64,000 nucleotides of DNA from Gammaproteobacteria bacterium. Its GTDB lineage: Bacteria; Pseudomonadota; Gammaproteobacteria; Thiohalomonadales; Thiohalomonadaceae. Of this stretch, positions 18,501-26,492 are shown in pieces (the first letter of the stretch is position 1; each line of letters opens with the position of its first letter). The stretch spans positions 1 through 64,000 of the forward strand of contig QKED01000015.1 of NCBI GenBank assembly GCA_003252455.1, in the 5' to 3' direction. Made by a program: the position numbers and the translations under genes. The notes under the pieces are model-generated. The model was not told the DNA's origin, ran no database searches, and saw only the letters and a program-made list of their open reading frames with translations.

Positions 18501-19822
18501 CCGAGGCGGCGCGCACGGCGCAGCGACGCCAGAGCGAGGACCTGGCCTATATGCCCGAGGCGGCCCCCGGCCTGATCACCGAGGCCACCGAGCGCATGCA
18601 GTTTCGCCTCGCCCAGCCGGGACGCCTGCGCAGCCTGGAGGGGCGGGCCGAGGTCGCCCTGGAGGGGGCGGGGTTGGACGACGCCGCCTACCTGAGGCGC
18701 CAGAGCTTTCGCCACTTCCTCGACCAGCCGGTGGCGCTGCCAGAACTGGGACGGCTGCTCGGCCAGTTGCAGCCGCGCCAGTTCGAGCAGGGGGTGCTGC
18801 CCAAGTATCGCTACGGCTCGGCGGGTAGCCTCTACCCGGTGCAGTGTTACCTCTACATCAAGCCGGGGCGGGTCACCGGCCTCGCCGGTGGCTACTACTA
18901 TCACGACCCGCTCGCGCACCGCCTGCTACAGGTCGGTGCTGGCCCCGAGATGGAGCGGGCGCACTACGACGGCGGTAATCGCTTGATCTTCGACCAGGCC
19001 GCCTTCGTGCTCTTCCTGGTCGCCGACTACCGTGCCATAGAACCGCTCTACGGCACCCACGCACGCGACTTCTGCCTGCTGGAGGCGGGCTACATCAGCC
19101 AGCTGCTGATGATGGAGGCGGGGCAGTACCAGCTCGGGCTCTGCCCCATCGGGCTGATGAACTTCGCCCAGGCAGAGGCCCTGGCGCTCGACCCGCAGCA
19201 GGAGATGGTCCACAGCTTCCTCGGCGGCGCGATCGCCAGCGAGCAGATGGCGCGCCTGAGTCAGGCCAGCCCGGCACTCGAACCGCTGGCGCAGCAGTTG
19301 CGCAAACACCTCGCCGAGCACCTACCGGGCTATATGGTGCCGAGCGCCATCGTCGAACTCGATGCGATCCCGCTCAGTGCCAACGGCAAGGTCGACCGCA
19401 AGGCCCTGCCGCTGCCCGAGGTGCGGCGTACCCACGCCACCGCCCCGCGTGTCGAGCGAGCCCTGAGCGAGACCGAACAGCGTCTCGCCGGGGTGGTCGG
19501 GCGGGTACTCGGGGTGGCCAGTGTCGGCCTCGATGATCGCTTCTTCGACCTCGGTGCCGACTCCCTGGCGATGGTGCAGATCTACAACGCGGTGCAGGCC
19601 GAGTTCCGACGCGAGCTGACCATCGGTGACATCTTCGACCAGATGTGTGTCGCCGCCCTGGCCCCGCTGATCGATGCGGCCACGCCGCTGGCCGAGGTGG
19701 ACACGGCGTCCGACGATGGCGAGGCGTCACTCGACGCCGCCGATATCGACCGCCTCAGCGCCAACCTGGAGAACCTCAGTGACGACGAGGTCGAGCGGCT
19801 GCTCGCCCAGTTCGGGATTTAA
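15575..19822 (+). CDS. NRPS: TubC docking-Cy-A(Cys)-Ox-PCP, thiazole-forming module
   Basis: About 1415 residues from MSIDAFIQ, the typical start of a TubC_N docking domain; in-frame ATGs at 15524 and 15551 are alternatives, the first overlapping the FkbH gene. The heterocyclization domain starts at FPLTDIQEAYWVGR (near 75) and has the DxxxxDxxS signature DMLIADWGS (near 205), with FTSG and FSQTPQVWLD later. The adenylation domain (about 530-960 and 1230-1285) has YTSGSTGSPKG and my reading of its specificity code is D-L-Y-N-M-S-L-I-W-K, close to the cysteine code. An FMN-dependent McbC/EpoB-type oxidase (KYRYGSAGSLYPVQ and onward, about 975-1225) is inserted between A8 and A10. Ser1330 in LGADSL is the PCP attachment site. 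Expected role: condense, cyclize and oxidise cysteine to a thiazole. The C-terminal LSDDEVERLLAQF looks like a docking helix. Confidence 0.93.
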   Translation: MSIDAFIQAVQQQGVNLWLDEQGQLRFKARAGAMTPTLQGELKARKGELVAFLAAQASDAALPTLEPDPDNRYQPFPLTDIQEAYWVGRSGRFELNTPSHFYDEFAVQGLDPERLAESWRHLVERHEALRTIVLPSGEQQILAAPPRLDVACFDLREGQPDALQQHLGALRQEMLVTPFVPQRWPLHRLCLSLLPQGEVRIHLALDMLIADWGSLGLLLDEWGELYHHPERPLAPLALSFRDYVLAERRLHETALYARAKAYWEARLDHLPAAPELPLALDPEQLTRPIFSSRRTLLDATTWGRLKEVAKGQGVTATVLLLAAFAEVLSRWSKQPHFAINLTLFNRLELGDMAQIHKLVGDFTSVNLLEVDNRAADESLAQRTQRLQQRLWSDMEQRVYSAVRVMRALSARRQGAPVRMPVIFTSGVGLAQRDEWLGEPVHGFSQTPQVWLDCQVGESQGRLRVVWDVVDDLFPAGMVDAMYGAFLDLLRRLAIEPALWTATSPELLPEAQRATRARVNATEAPIAEARLHELFLAQARLHGARPAVITPLRRLDYAELAREAALVAHWLHDLGVGRNQLVGVVMEKGWEQVVAVLGVQMAGAAYVPIDPDQPTERLHYILDQAQARAVLTQPWVETAHPWPTELPRLAVAPPGEGTPQVVAPPAVQGEATDLAYVIYTSGSTGSPKGVVIDHRGAVNTVLDINRRYGVGPDDRVLALSALNFDLSVYDIFGLLAAGGALVMPLAEARRDPSQWAELMQAHGVTLWNTVPALMAMLVEYLGATPLDAPLGLVMLSGDWIPLELPERIRALFPNARRYSLGGATEASIWSNHFPIERIEPQWKSIPYGVPLTNQYFRILNARLDDCPDWVPGQLCIGGVGVALGYWRDEERTNAQFFTHPRSGERLYNTGDLGRYLPDGNIEFLGREDFQVKISGYRIELGEIESQLLRHPAVASGVVAAVGASRSDKQLVAYYVPTEAARTAQRRQSEDLAYMPEAAPGLITEATERMQFRLAQPGRLRSLEGRAEVALEGAGLDDAAYLRRQSFRHFLDQPVALPELGRLLGQLQPRQFEQGVLPKYRYGSAGSLYPVQCYLYIKPGRVTGLAGGYYYHDPLAHRLLQVGAGPEMERAHYDGGNRLIFDQAAFVLFLVADYRAIEPLYGTHARDFCLLEAGYISQLLMMEAGQYQLGLCPIGLMNFAQAEALALDPQQEMVHSFLGGAIASEQMARLSQASPALEPLAQQLRKHLAEHLPGYMVPSAIVELDAIPLSANGKVDRKALPLPEVRRTHATAPRVERALSETEQRLAGVVGRVLGVASVGLDDRFFDLGADSLAMVQIYNAVQAEFRRELTIGDIFDQMCVAALAPLIDAATPLAEVDTASDDGEASLDAADIDRLSANLENLSDDEVERLLAQFGI

Positions 19823-19846
19823 ACGGCATTCGATGAGAGAGAGCGC

Positions 19847-22690
19847 ATGAACCAACCCACGCTATCGGCCGAACGCAAGGCCCTGCTGGCCAAACTGCTG
19901 AAAGAGAAGGCACAGACCTACCACTTCCCGCTCTCTTACGGACAGCAGGGGCTCTGGGTGATCTACAACCAAGACCCCAGCAACACCGCCTACAACATGG
20001 CCTGGGCGGTGACCGTGGAGGGGGCGTTGCTGGTCGAGACCCTGCGCGCGGCGCTGGCCGCCCTGGTGGTGCGGCATCCGGCCCTACGTACCACCCTGGA
20101 GCAGGTGGACGGCGAGGCGCGCCAGTGCGTCCAGCCGCAGGGTGACTACCACTGGACGCTGCATGAGACGGGCGACGAGGCCGCACTCTGGGAGGCACTG
20201 CGGGCGAGCTATCGACGCCCCTTCGACATCACCCGTGACGCGGTGCTGCGTGTCGACCTGGCGCGCGTCAGCCCCACACGCCACCTGTTGTTGCTGACCA
20301 TGCACCACATCTTCGGCGACGCCGAGTCGCTCGACCTGTTGGGCGCTGAGCTGTTCGAGGTCTATCGCGCCAGGTGCCAGGGTGAGAGCCCGCGCCTGGC
20401 CCCGCTCAACAGCACCTATGCCGACTTCGTGCGTGCCGAGGCAGCGATGGTCGAGGGGGTCGAGGGTGAGCGGATGCGCGCCTACTGGTTGGCGCGTCTA
20501 GGCGGGGAGGTGCCGACCCTACGCCTGCCCCTCGACCATCCACGCCCGGCGCAGCCGAGCTACAAGGGCGGGGCATTCAGCTTCACCCTCCCCACGTCGC
20601 TCAGTTGCCGCCTCAAGGTCATGGCCAAGGAGGAGAACAGCACCCTCTTCACGCTCTTCCTCTCGGCCCTGCAGATCCTCCTGCAGCGCTACAGCGGCGA
20701 GAGCGAGGTGTGGATCGGCTCCCCCTCCTCGGTCAACCGCCACCACCCGAAGTACGCCGACATCGTCGGCTATCTGGCCAACTCGGTGGTGCTGCGTGGC
20801 ACCCCCGGCGACGGTCGCGAGGCGGGCTTCATCGACCTGGTGCGAGAGAATCGTCCGCGCGTGCTGGAGGCGATCCAGCACGCCACCTACCCCTTCCCGC
20901 TGCTGGTCAAGTCGCTGCTGCACAAGCGTGAGGCGGGTCTCTCGCCGCTGTTTCAGGTGATGCTCGACTACAAGGGGGCGGACTTTCTCGCCCTGGCGGG
21001 GCAGGGGGGCGACGCGCTACGTCTGACCCGAGTCGATTTCGCGCAGATGGAGGGGCAGTTCGACCTCACCCTCAACATCATCGAAGGGGAGGCGTTCCTC
21101 TGTACCCTCTACTATGTCGAGGCACTCTTCGAGCGCGACACCATCGAGCAGATGGCGCACCACCTGGAACGGCTCCTGAGTGCCGCGGTCGAGGCACCAC
21201 ACCTGCCCCACGCCGAGCTCCCCTGGATCGAGGCGCACGAGCGTGCACAGCTCGACGCCTGGGGTGAGGCGGCGTTCGACAGCGACTGGATCAGTGAGCT
21301 GCCGCTGGCCGACGAGGTGCCTGGCTTGACCACCATCCTGGAGGTGGGTGGCACGGGTCGGGTGGTGCTGCTCGACCCGGTGGGGCGTCTGTTACCGCAG
21401 GGGGTGAGTGGTGAGGTGCATCTCGACCACCCCATGCTGCCGCGTCTCCTGGAGGCCTATCCCGATCTGGCGGCGAGCTATCTGCACGAGGTCACCCTCG
21501 AAGGGGCGGTGACCCGGCTGGTGCGCAGCGGGCGCCGCGCACGCTGGGGCCACGATGGTCGCTTGCAGTTCGTTGCCGAGCCGGTCGAGGCCGCCACAGC
21601 GGTCGTGGCGGGTCAGGAGGGTGCGCCGAACTACCTCAACCCACGCGACGATATCGAGTTCCGTCTGGCGCGCCTCTGGGAGGCGCTGCTCGACCACGCC
21701 CCAGTGAGCGTGGTGGACGACTTCTTCGCCATCGGTGGTGACTCGCTGCTGGCCATTCGCCTGCTGTTCAACATCCAGAAGGAGTTCGCGCTGGAGGTGC
21801 CGATGCACGCCCTGTTCGAACACAAGCGCCTGGAGCAGTTGGCGGCACTGATCCGTAAGGGTGGAAAGCACAGCTACAGACCGTTGGTCTGCCTCGATGC
21901 ACGGGGTGAGAAGCGCCCGGTGTTCTTTGTGCATGCCTCCGGTGGCACCGCCTTCGACTACCTGGAGATCGCCAACCTGATGGGCGGCGAACGGCCGTTC
22001 TACGCCTTTCAGCCGCGCGGCATCGAGATGGGCGACGCGTTCCACGACTCGATCGAGCAGATGGCCATCGACTACGTCGCTGCGGTGCGCGAGGTCCAGC
22101 CGCACGGCCCCTACCTGCTCGGCGGTTGGTCGTTCGGCGCCACCGTCGCCTTCGAGATGGCGCGCCTGCTCGAAAACAGCGGTGAGCGTGTCATCGAGCT
22201 GCTGATGATCGACACCCCGGCACCGACCGCCGACGTCTGCAAACAGGACGACTTCGAGTTTCTCATGGACCGTCTGCCCCACTACCACGGGGTCAGTCTC
22301 GACCAGCTCGATCTCCAGGACGATACGGAGAAGAAGGTCGCCTACCTGTTGCAGGAGGTGAAGCTCTCCGGTCTCTTCACCCCCGATATCGACCAGGCCT
22401 ACGCCCACCACTGGTTCCGCATGTACAAGCACCACAACGCCACCGTGGCCGACTACCACCCGGCGCACAGCGTCGCCGCGCCCATCGACTTTCTCAAGCC
22501 CTCCGAGAGCATCCCGTTCGATGAACAGATGGGCAACCCGAGTCACGTCTGGGCGCGCTACACCCGCGGTGAGTACCGGGTATTGGACGCCCCTGGTAAC
22601 CACTTCACCATGGTCTCACCAGTGAATAATCCGGCGCTGGCACAGATGGTCAAAGAGAGTTTGGCGCGTGCCGAGGCACACCGCTCTTAG
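19847..22690 (+). CDS. NRPS termination module: C-(adenylation remnant)-PCP-TE
   Basis: A 947-residue protein. The condensation domain begins near FPLSYGQQGLW; its catalytic motif is HHIFGDAES (His153-His154, Asp158), with Ala where HHxxxDG has Gly. Residues about 480-590 are a short piece resembling the A5-A7 region of an adenylation domain (VLLDPVGRLLPQGVSGEVHL), but the ATP loop, substrate pocket and catalytic lysine regions are missing. The PCP serine is Ser633 in IGGDSLLAI. A type I thioesterase follows with Ser762 in GGWSFGA and the His in PGNHFTM. It starts 24 bases after the previous gene. Without its own adenylation domain the PCP must be charged in trans, stay empty, or pass the chain to a free nucleophile. 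Confidence 0.9.
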   Translation: MNQPTLSAERKALLAKLLKEKAQTYHFPLSYGQQGLWVIYNQDPSNTAYNMAWAVTVEGALLVETLRAALAALVVRHPALRTTLEQVDGEARQCVQPQGDYHWTLHETGDEAALWEALRASYRRPFDITRDAVLRVDLARVSPTRHLLLLTMHHIFGDAESLDLLGAELFEVYRARCQGESPRLAPLNSTYADFVRAEAAMVEGVEGERMRAYWLARLGGEVPTLRLPLDHPRPAQPSYKGGAFSFTLPTSLSCRLKVMAKEENSTLFTLFLSALQILLQRYSGESEVWIGSPSSVNRHHPKYADIVGYLANSVVLRGTPGDGREAGFIDLVRENRPRVLEAIQHATYPFPLLVKSLLHKREAGLSPLFQVMLDYKGADFLALAGQGGDALRLTRVDFAQMEGQFDLTLNIIEGEAFLCTLYYVEALFERDTIEQMAHHLERLLSAAVEAPHLPHAELPWIEAHERAQLDAWGEAAFDSDWISELPLADEVPGLTTILEVGGTGRVVLLDPVGRLLPQGVSGEVHLDHPMLPRLLEAYPDLAASYLHEVTLEGAVTRLVRSGRRARWGHDGRLQFVAEPVEAATAVVAGQEGAPNYLNPRDDIEFRLARLWEALLDHAPVSVVDDFFAIGGDSLLAIRLLFNIQKEFALEVPMHALFEHKRLEQLAALIRKGGKHSYRPLVCLDARGEKRPVFFVHASGGTAFDYLEIANLMGGERPFYAFQPRGIEMGDAFHDSIEQMAIDYVAAVREVQPHGPYLLGGWSFGATVAFEMARLLENSGERVIELLMIDTPAPTADVCKQDDFEFLMDRLPHYHGVSLDQLDLQDDTEKKVAYLLQEVKLSGLFTPDIDQAYAHHWFRMYKHHNATVADYHPAHSVAAPIDFLKPSESIPFDEQMGNPSHVWARYTRGEYRVLDAPGNHFTMVSPVNNPALAQMVKESLARAEAHRS

Positions 22691-22731
22691 CCCTTGTGGC
22701 AGATACACCCAGGCCCCCCCGAGAGGTTGAG

Positions 22732-24504
22732 ATGATAGTTTTAGGTTGTAACGGTTTCAGTAAATCCGCGGCGTTCTTCGGCGCCTATTTCGGCAGTGTC
22801 GGCAACGACCGCAACCTGCTGATGGGCCACGATGCCAGTGCCGCGCTGTTCAAGGATGGTGTACTGATCGCCGCCGCCGAGGAGGAGCGCTTCAACCGCA
22901 TCAAGAAGAGCCCCGACTTTCCCGAGCAGGCGGTGCGCTACTGCCTCCAAGAGGGGGGCGTGAGTGTCGAGGATGTGGACCTGGTGGCCATCCCCTGGGA
23001 CTGCAACGAGGCGTGGATCAGCGGTATCTTCAGTCACATCTTCCGCGGTGAGGATAAGCTGGAGAAGAAGGTCGAGCTCTACGAGAAGCTCAAGACCATG
23101 TACTACCAGGTCGCCTCCCACGAGACGGTGATCCAGGACTTCAACTGCCGCATGGGCACCGACTTCGGCCCGGAGCGCTTCGTCTTCGTGCCGCACCACC
23201 TGGCGCACATGATGGCGGGCTTCTACGTCAGCGACCTGCGTCCGAGTGCCTTTCTGGTCACCGATGGGCGCGGTGAGGCCTTCTCGGCGAGCCTCGGCGA
23301 GATCGATCGCGACGGCTTTCATATCTTCGACAACGTCTCGATCCCCAACTCCCTCGGTGTGCTCTACCGCAAGTTCACCCGCTACCTCGGGTTTACCCCC
23401 AATAGCGACGAGTACAAAGTGATGGCCCTCGCCCCCTTCGTCAAACAGGACCCAGGCTACGACGTAGAGGCATTCATCGAGCTGCTGCCCGAGGGGCGTT
23501 ACCAGCTCAAGGTGCCGGACGATGTAGACGGTCACACCGACTACTACCGCTTCTTCGAGGCCTACTTCGGCCCGCGTAGTGAGAGCACCGACCACAAGAT
23601 GGCCTGGTTCGTTCAGCACCTCACCGAACTGGCGACCCTGCACCAGGTGCGCTACCTGGAGCAGCGCAGCGCGCACGATCACCTCTTCATCGAGGGGGGC
23701 GTGGCGCTCAACTGCGTCAACAACGGCAAGCTGCTGAAGCAGTCGCGCTTCAAGGATATCGCCGTCAGCTTCGCCGCCAGCGACACCGGTGTGGCCATCG
23801 GCGCGGCCTTCTATCAGGTCTACCAGACGAAGGCGTTCACCCCGCACACCATCACCCCCTATCTGGGGCCGGAGTACAGCGACGAGGTGATGCGCCAGGC
23901 CCTGGAGGCGCGCTCCGATGCGCTCCGTTTCGAGCGTCTGGAGGGGGCGCAACTGCGCGAGCGTCTGGTGGGCTACCTGACCGAGAAGAAGATCCTCGGC
24001 TGGTTCCAGGGGCGCATGGAGTCGGGCCCGCGTGCGCTCGGCAACCGCAGCATCCTCGCCAGTCCCCAGTTCGACGACATGAAGGACATCATCAACGCCA
24101 AGGTGAAGTATCGCGAGGCGTTCCGCCCCTTCGCCGGGGTGATGGTGGAGGAGGCGGCGCCGACCTATTTCGAGCTCGGCAAGAAGCAGACCTCGCCCTA
24201 CATGACTTTCGTCTTCGACGTGAAGCCGGATATGGCCGCGCGGCTGCCGAGCGCGCTGCACTTCGATGACACCTCACGCCTGCAGACCGTCACCGCGGCG
24301 CAGAACGCCAAGCTCTACGCCCTGCTGACCGCGTTCGGCGAGAAGACCGGTACCCCTTGTTTGATCAACACCTCGTTCAACGTCGCCGGTGAGCCGGTGG
24401 TCTGCTCACCGCGCGACGCGGTCAACACCTTCCTCAACAGCGGTATCGATGTACTGGTGCTCGGGGATTACGTGGCCCACAAGATCGAACCCCCGAGTGC
24501 CTGA
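22732..24504 (+). CDS. O-carbamoyltransferase (NodU/CmcH family)
   Basis: About 590 residues from ATG 22732, which follows GAGAGG at 22721-22726; an upstream GTG at 22696 has no comparable site. Carbamoyltransferases of this family transfer carbamoyl from carbamoyl phosphate, via carbamoyl-AMP, to a hydroxyl. The N-terminal Kae1/YrdC-like part has GHDASAALF and the His-rich HHLAHMM (His155, His156, His159) that binds metal in the family. The C-terminal domain has GWFQGRMESGPRALGNRS near 423 and NTSFNVAGEPV. Its position directly after the releasing thioesterase makes it a probable tailoring enzyme for the NRPS/PKS product; a hydroxyl on a glycerol-derived unit would be a natural target. Confidence 0.92.
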   Translation: MIVLGCNGFSKSAAFFGAYFGSVGNDRNLLMGHDASAALFKDGVLIAAAEEERFNRIKKSPDFPEQAVRYCLQEGGVSVEDVDLVAIPWDCNEAWISGIFSHIFRGEDKLEKKVELYEKLKTMYYQVASHETVIQDFNCRMGTDFGPERFVFVPHHLAHMMAGFYVSDLRPSAFLVTDGRGEAFSASLGEIDRDGFHIFDNVSIPNSLGVLYRKFTRYLGFTPNSDEYKVMALAPFVKQDPGYDVEAFIELLPEGRYQLKVPDDVDGHTDYYRFFEAYFGPRSESTDHKMAWFVQHLTELATLHQVRYLEQRSAHDHLFIEGGVALNCVNNGKLLKQSRFKDIAVSFAASDTGVAIGAAFYQVYQTKAFTPHTITPYLGPEYSDEVMRQALEARSDALRFERLEGAQLRERLVGYLTEKKILGWFQGRMESGPRALGNRSILASPQFDDMKDIINAKVKYREAFRPFAGVMVEEAAPTYFELGKKQTSPYMTFVFDVKPDMAARLPSALHFDDTSRLQTVTAAQNAKLYALLTAFGEKTGTPCLINTSFNVAGEPVVCSPRDAVNTFLNSGIDVLVLGDYVAHKIEPPSA

Positions 24505-24580
24505 TGACGCGGCCCGCACCGCTCGCATACGACACCACTGAGACCCTCTCAATCCGCGAACACAATAGGAGAATCGACCC

Positions 24581-25249
24581 ATGAAGAACCATCCGGCCAA
24601 GCACCTGCTCGCCCTCCTGGCACTCGGCTGTGCCGCGCTGCCCGTCCAGGCCGAACTGGCGATCTATGGCAACGTCACCGTCGCCAGCAACTTCCTCTGG
24701 CGTGGTCAGGCGAGTGACCAGAGCGCCACCTCTGGTGGCTTCGACCTCTACGCCGAAAACGGCCTGCATGTGGGCGTCTGGACGGTCAACACCAGCTTCG
24801 CCGGGAGTGGCTACGAGCTGGATACGACCCTGGGCTACGCCGGGCAGGTCGGCGCTGTGGGCTACGACCTCTCCGTGGTGCAGGTGCAGTACCCCATGTA
24901 CAGCGGCTATGACATGAAGGAGTTCATCGTCAAGGGCAACTACGGCGTCGGCTCCCTCGAAGTGGCCTACATGTTCGACAACGATGTCGAGGACGAGACC
25001 GGCTCGGTGTACGCCGCCCTCGGTCTCAGCTTTCCGCTCCAGGAGCATGTCACCCTCGGTCTGAAGTTGGGTCAGTACAACTACAGTGACAAGAGCTTCA
25101 TGGATGACTACACCCACACCAGCGTCGAGCTGACCAAGGCGACCGAGCAGATGGGCAACATCACCCTGACCTTCTCCCAGGCGGGCGAAGAGGCCAACGG
25201 CGGCAACGACGATATGCGTACCGTCGCCTCCTGGAGTCTGAGCTTCTAA
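24581..25249 (+). CDS. TorF-like putative porin
   Basis: A 222-residue protein with a signal peptide (charged MKNHPAKH, hydrophobic core, cleavage near PVQA-E) and a barrel-like alternating pattern rich in aromatic and acidic residues. The opening IYGNVTVASNFLWRGQ and the closing VASWSLSF with terminal Phe match the TorF/Gcw_chp outer-membrane family. A strong TAGGAG site precedes the ATG. It lies between the carbamoyltransferase and the sulfatase maturase in the same direction, so it could let the product or a metal complex cross the outer membrane. Transport function is inferred from family and context only. Confidence 0.8.
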   Translation: MKNHPAKHLLALLALGCAALPVQAELAIYGNVTVASNFLWRGQASDQSATSGGFDLYAENGLHVGVWTVNTSFAGSGYELDTTLGYAGQVGAVGYDLSVVQVQYPMYSGYDMKEFIVKGNYGVGSLEVAYMFDNDVEDETGSVYAALGLSFPLQEHVTLGLKLGQYNYSDKSFMDDYTHTSVELTKATEQMGNITLTFSQAGEEANGGNDDMRTVASWSLSF

Positions 25250-25261
25250 TCCCAGGGGTGG

Positions 25262-25281
25262 GCGGCGCCCACGGGCGCCGC
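25262..25281 (+). other. GC-rich perfect inverted repeat between porin and maturase genes
   Basis: GCGGCGCCC and GGGCGCCGC flank the two bases AC. There is no T-run, so this is not a classical terminator; it may attenuate transcription or protect the porin message 3' end. Confidence 0.4.
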
Positions 25282-25314
25282 TCGGATCGCAATGCGACAG
25301 CTCGGTAAGCGACC

Positions 25315-26454
25315 ATGCGCCATCTCCAGAGTCTGCTGATCAAACCGGTCGGCTCCTTCTGCAACATCCACTGCGACTACTGCTTCTACTTGGAGAAACA
25401 CGCCCTCTATCCGGGGCCGGTCTCCCGGCATCGCATGTCCGATGAGGTGCTCGAAGGGCTGATCCGGCAGATGTTCGCCTGCTCCAACGCACCGACCTTC
25501 ACCTGGCACGGGGGGGAGCCGACGATCATGGGGCTGGCGTTCTTCGAGCGTGCGGTGGCGCTGCAACGACGCTACTGCCGCCCCGGACAGCGCTATTTCA
25601 ATGCGTTGCAGACCCACGGCCTGCTGCTCGATGAGGCGTGGGCCGACTTTCTGCGGCGTGAGAATTTCCTCGTGGGGGTCTCGCTCGATGGTCCCCAAGC
25701 GGTGCACGACCGCTATCGCAAGGATGCGCGCGGGCAGGGCACCTTCGAGCGCGCCTTCGCCAATGCGCGCCTGCTGCTCGACCGGGGTGTCGAGGTGAAT
25801 GTGTTGGCCACGGTCAACGACCACTCGGTGCAGCATGCCGAGGCGATCTATCGCTTCTTTACCGCGCACGGCTTCAGCTTTATGCAGTTCAGTCCAGTCG
25901 TGGAGAGCGACCCCAACGACCCGACGCGCGCCGCCCCCTTCTCCGTCGATGCGCAGGCCTACGGGCGCTTCCTCACCCGTCTGTTCGAACTGTGGCTGGA
26001 GGACTTCGATTGGGCGCACCTGCGCCAGGGCTCCTCTATTCGCTTTTTCGATGCCTTGGTGAAGCGCTATGTGGGGATGGTCCCCGACCACTGCGCCATG
26101 TTGCAGGATTGCGCCGTCTACCTAGTCGCGGAGCATACCGGGGACCTCTACTCCTGCGACTTCCTGGTCGATGCACAGAGCCGCGTCGGTCACCTCTTCG
26201 AGGAGGGGCTGCAAGGGGCCTTCGACTCCGCGGCGCATCGCGCCTTTGGCCAGCGCAAGGCGGACTATGGTGAGACTTGTGCCCGTTGCCGCTGGCTCAA
26301 GCTCTGCTACGGCGGCTGTATCAAAGACCGCCTGCGCGACCCCCGCGACCAGGGGCACAACCGCTTCTGTGCGGCCTATCTCGACTTCTTCAAGCGCGCC
26401 CACCCGGAGTTGGAGCGGCTCGCCGCGCTCTATCGTACGCACTATTCGCAATAA
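25315..26454 (+). CDS. anaerobic sulfatase-maturating radical SAM enzyme
   Basis: A 379-residue radical SAM/SPASM protein. The cluster motif CNIHCDYC has Cys16, Cys20 and Cys23, followed by FYLEK as in anaerobic sulfatase maturases. WHGGEPT is the SAM-binding glycine motif and SLDGP is also typical. The C-terminal half has the auxiliary-cluster cysteines in CAMLQDC, LYSCDFLV and CARCRWLKLCYGGC. Family members oxidise the active-site Cys or Ser of sulfatases to formylglycine. A sulfatase with a Ser in that position starts 38 bases downstream, which explains the pairing. Oxygen-independent maturation suggests activity under low oxygen. Confidence 0.93.
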   Translation: MRHLQSLLIKPVGSFCNIHCDYCFYLEKHALYPGPVSRHRMSDEVLEGLIRQMFACSNAPTFTWHGGEPTIMGLAFFERAVALQRRYCRPGQRYFNALQTHGLLLDEAWADFLRRENFLVGVSLDGPQAVHDRYRKDARGQGTFERAFANARLLLDRGVEVNVLATVNDHSVQHAEAIYRFFTAHGFSFMQFSPVVESDPNDPTRAAPFSVDAQAYGRFLTRLFELWLEDFDWAHLRQGSSIRFFDALVKRYVGMVPDHCAMLQDCAVYLVAEHTGDLYSCDFLVDAQSRVGHLFEEGLQGAFDSAAHRAFGQRKADYGETCARCRWLKLCYGGCIKDRLRDPRDQGHNRFCAAYLDFFKRAHPELERLAALYRTHYSQ

Positions 26455-26492
26455 CACGCAGGCCGACGCCTGCAATAACAGAGGGAACAACG

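Noticed and set aside
25262-25281. Terminator between porin and maturase genes
   Set aside because: A strong stem exists but no T-run follows, so it is listed only as an inverted repeat.
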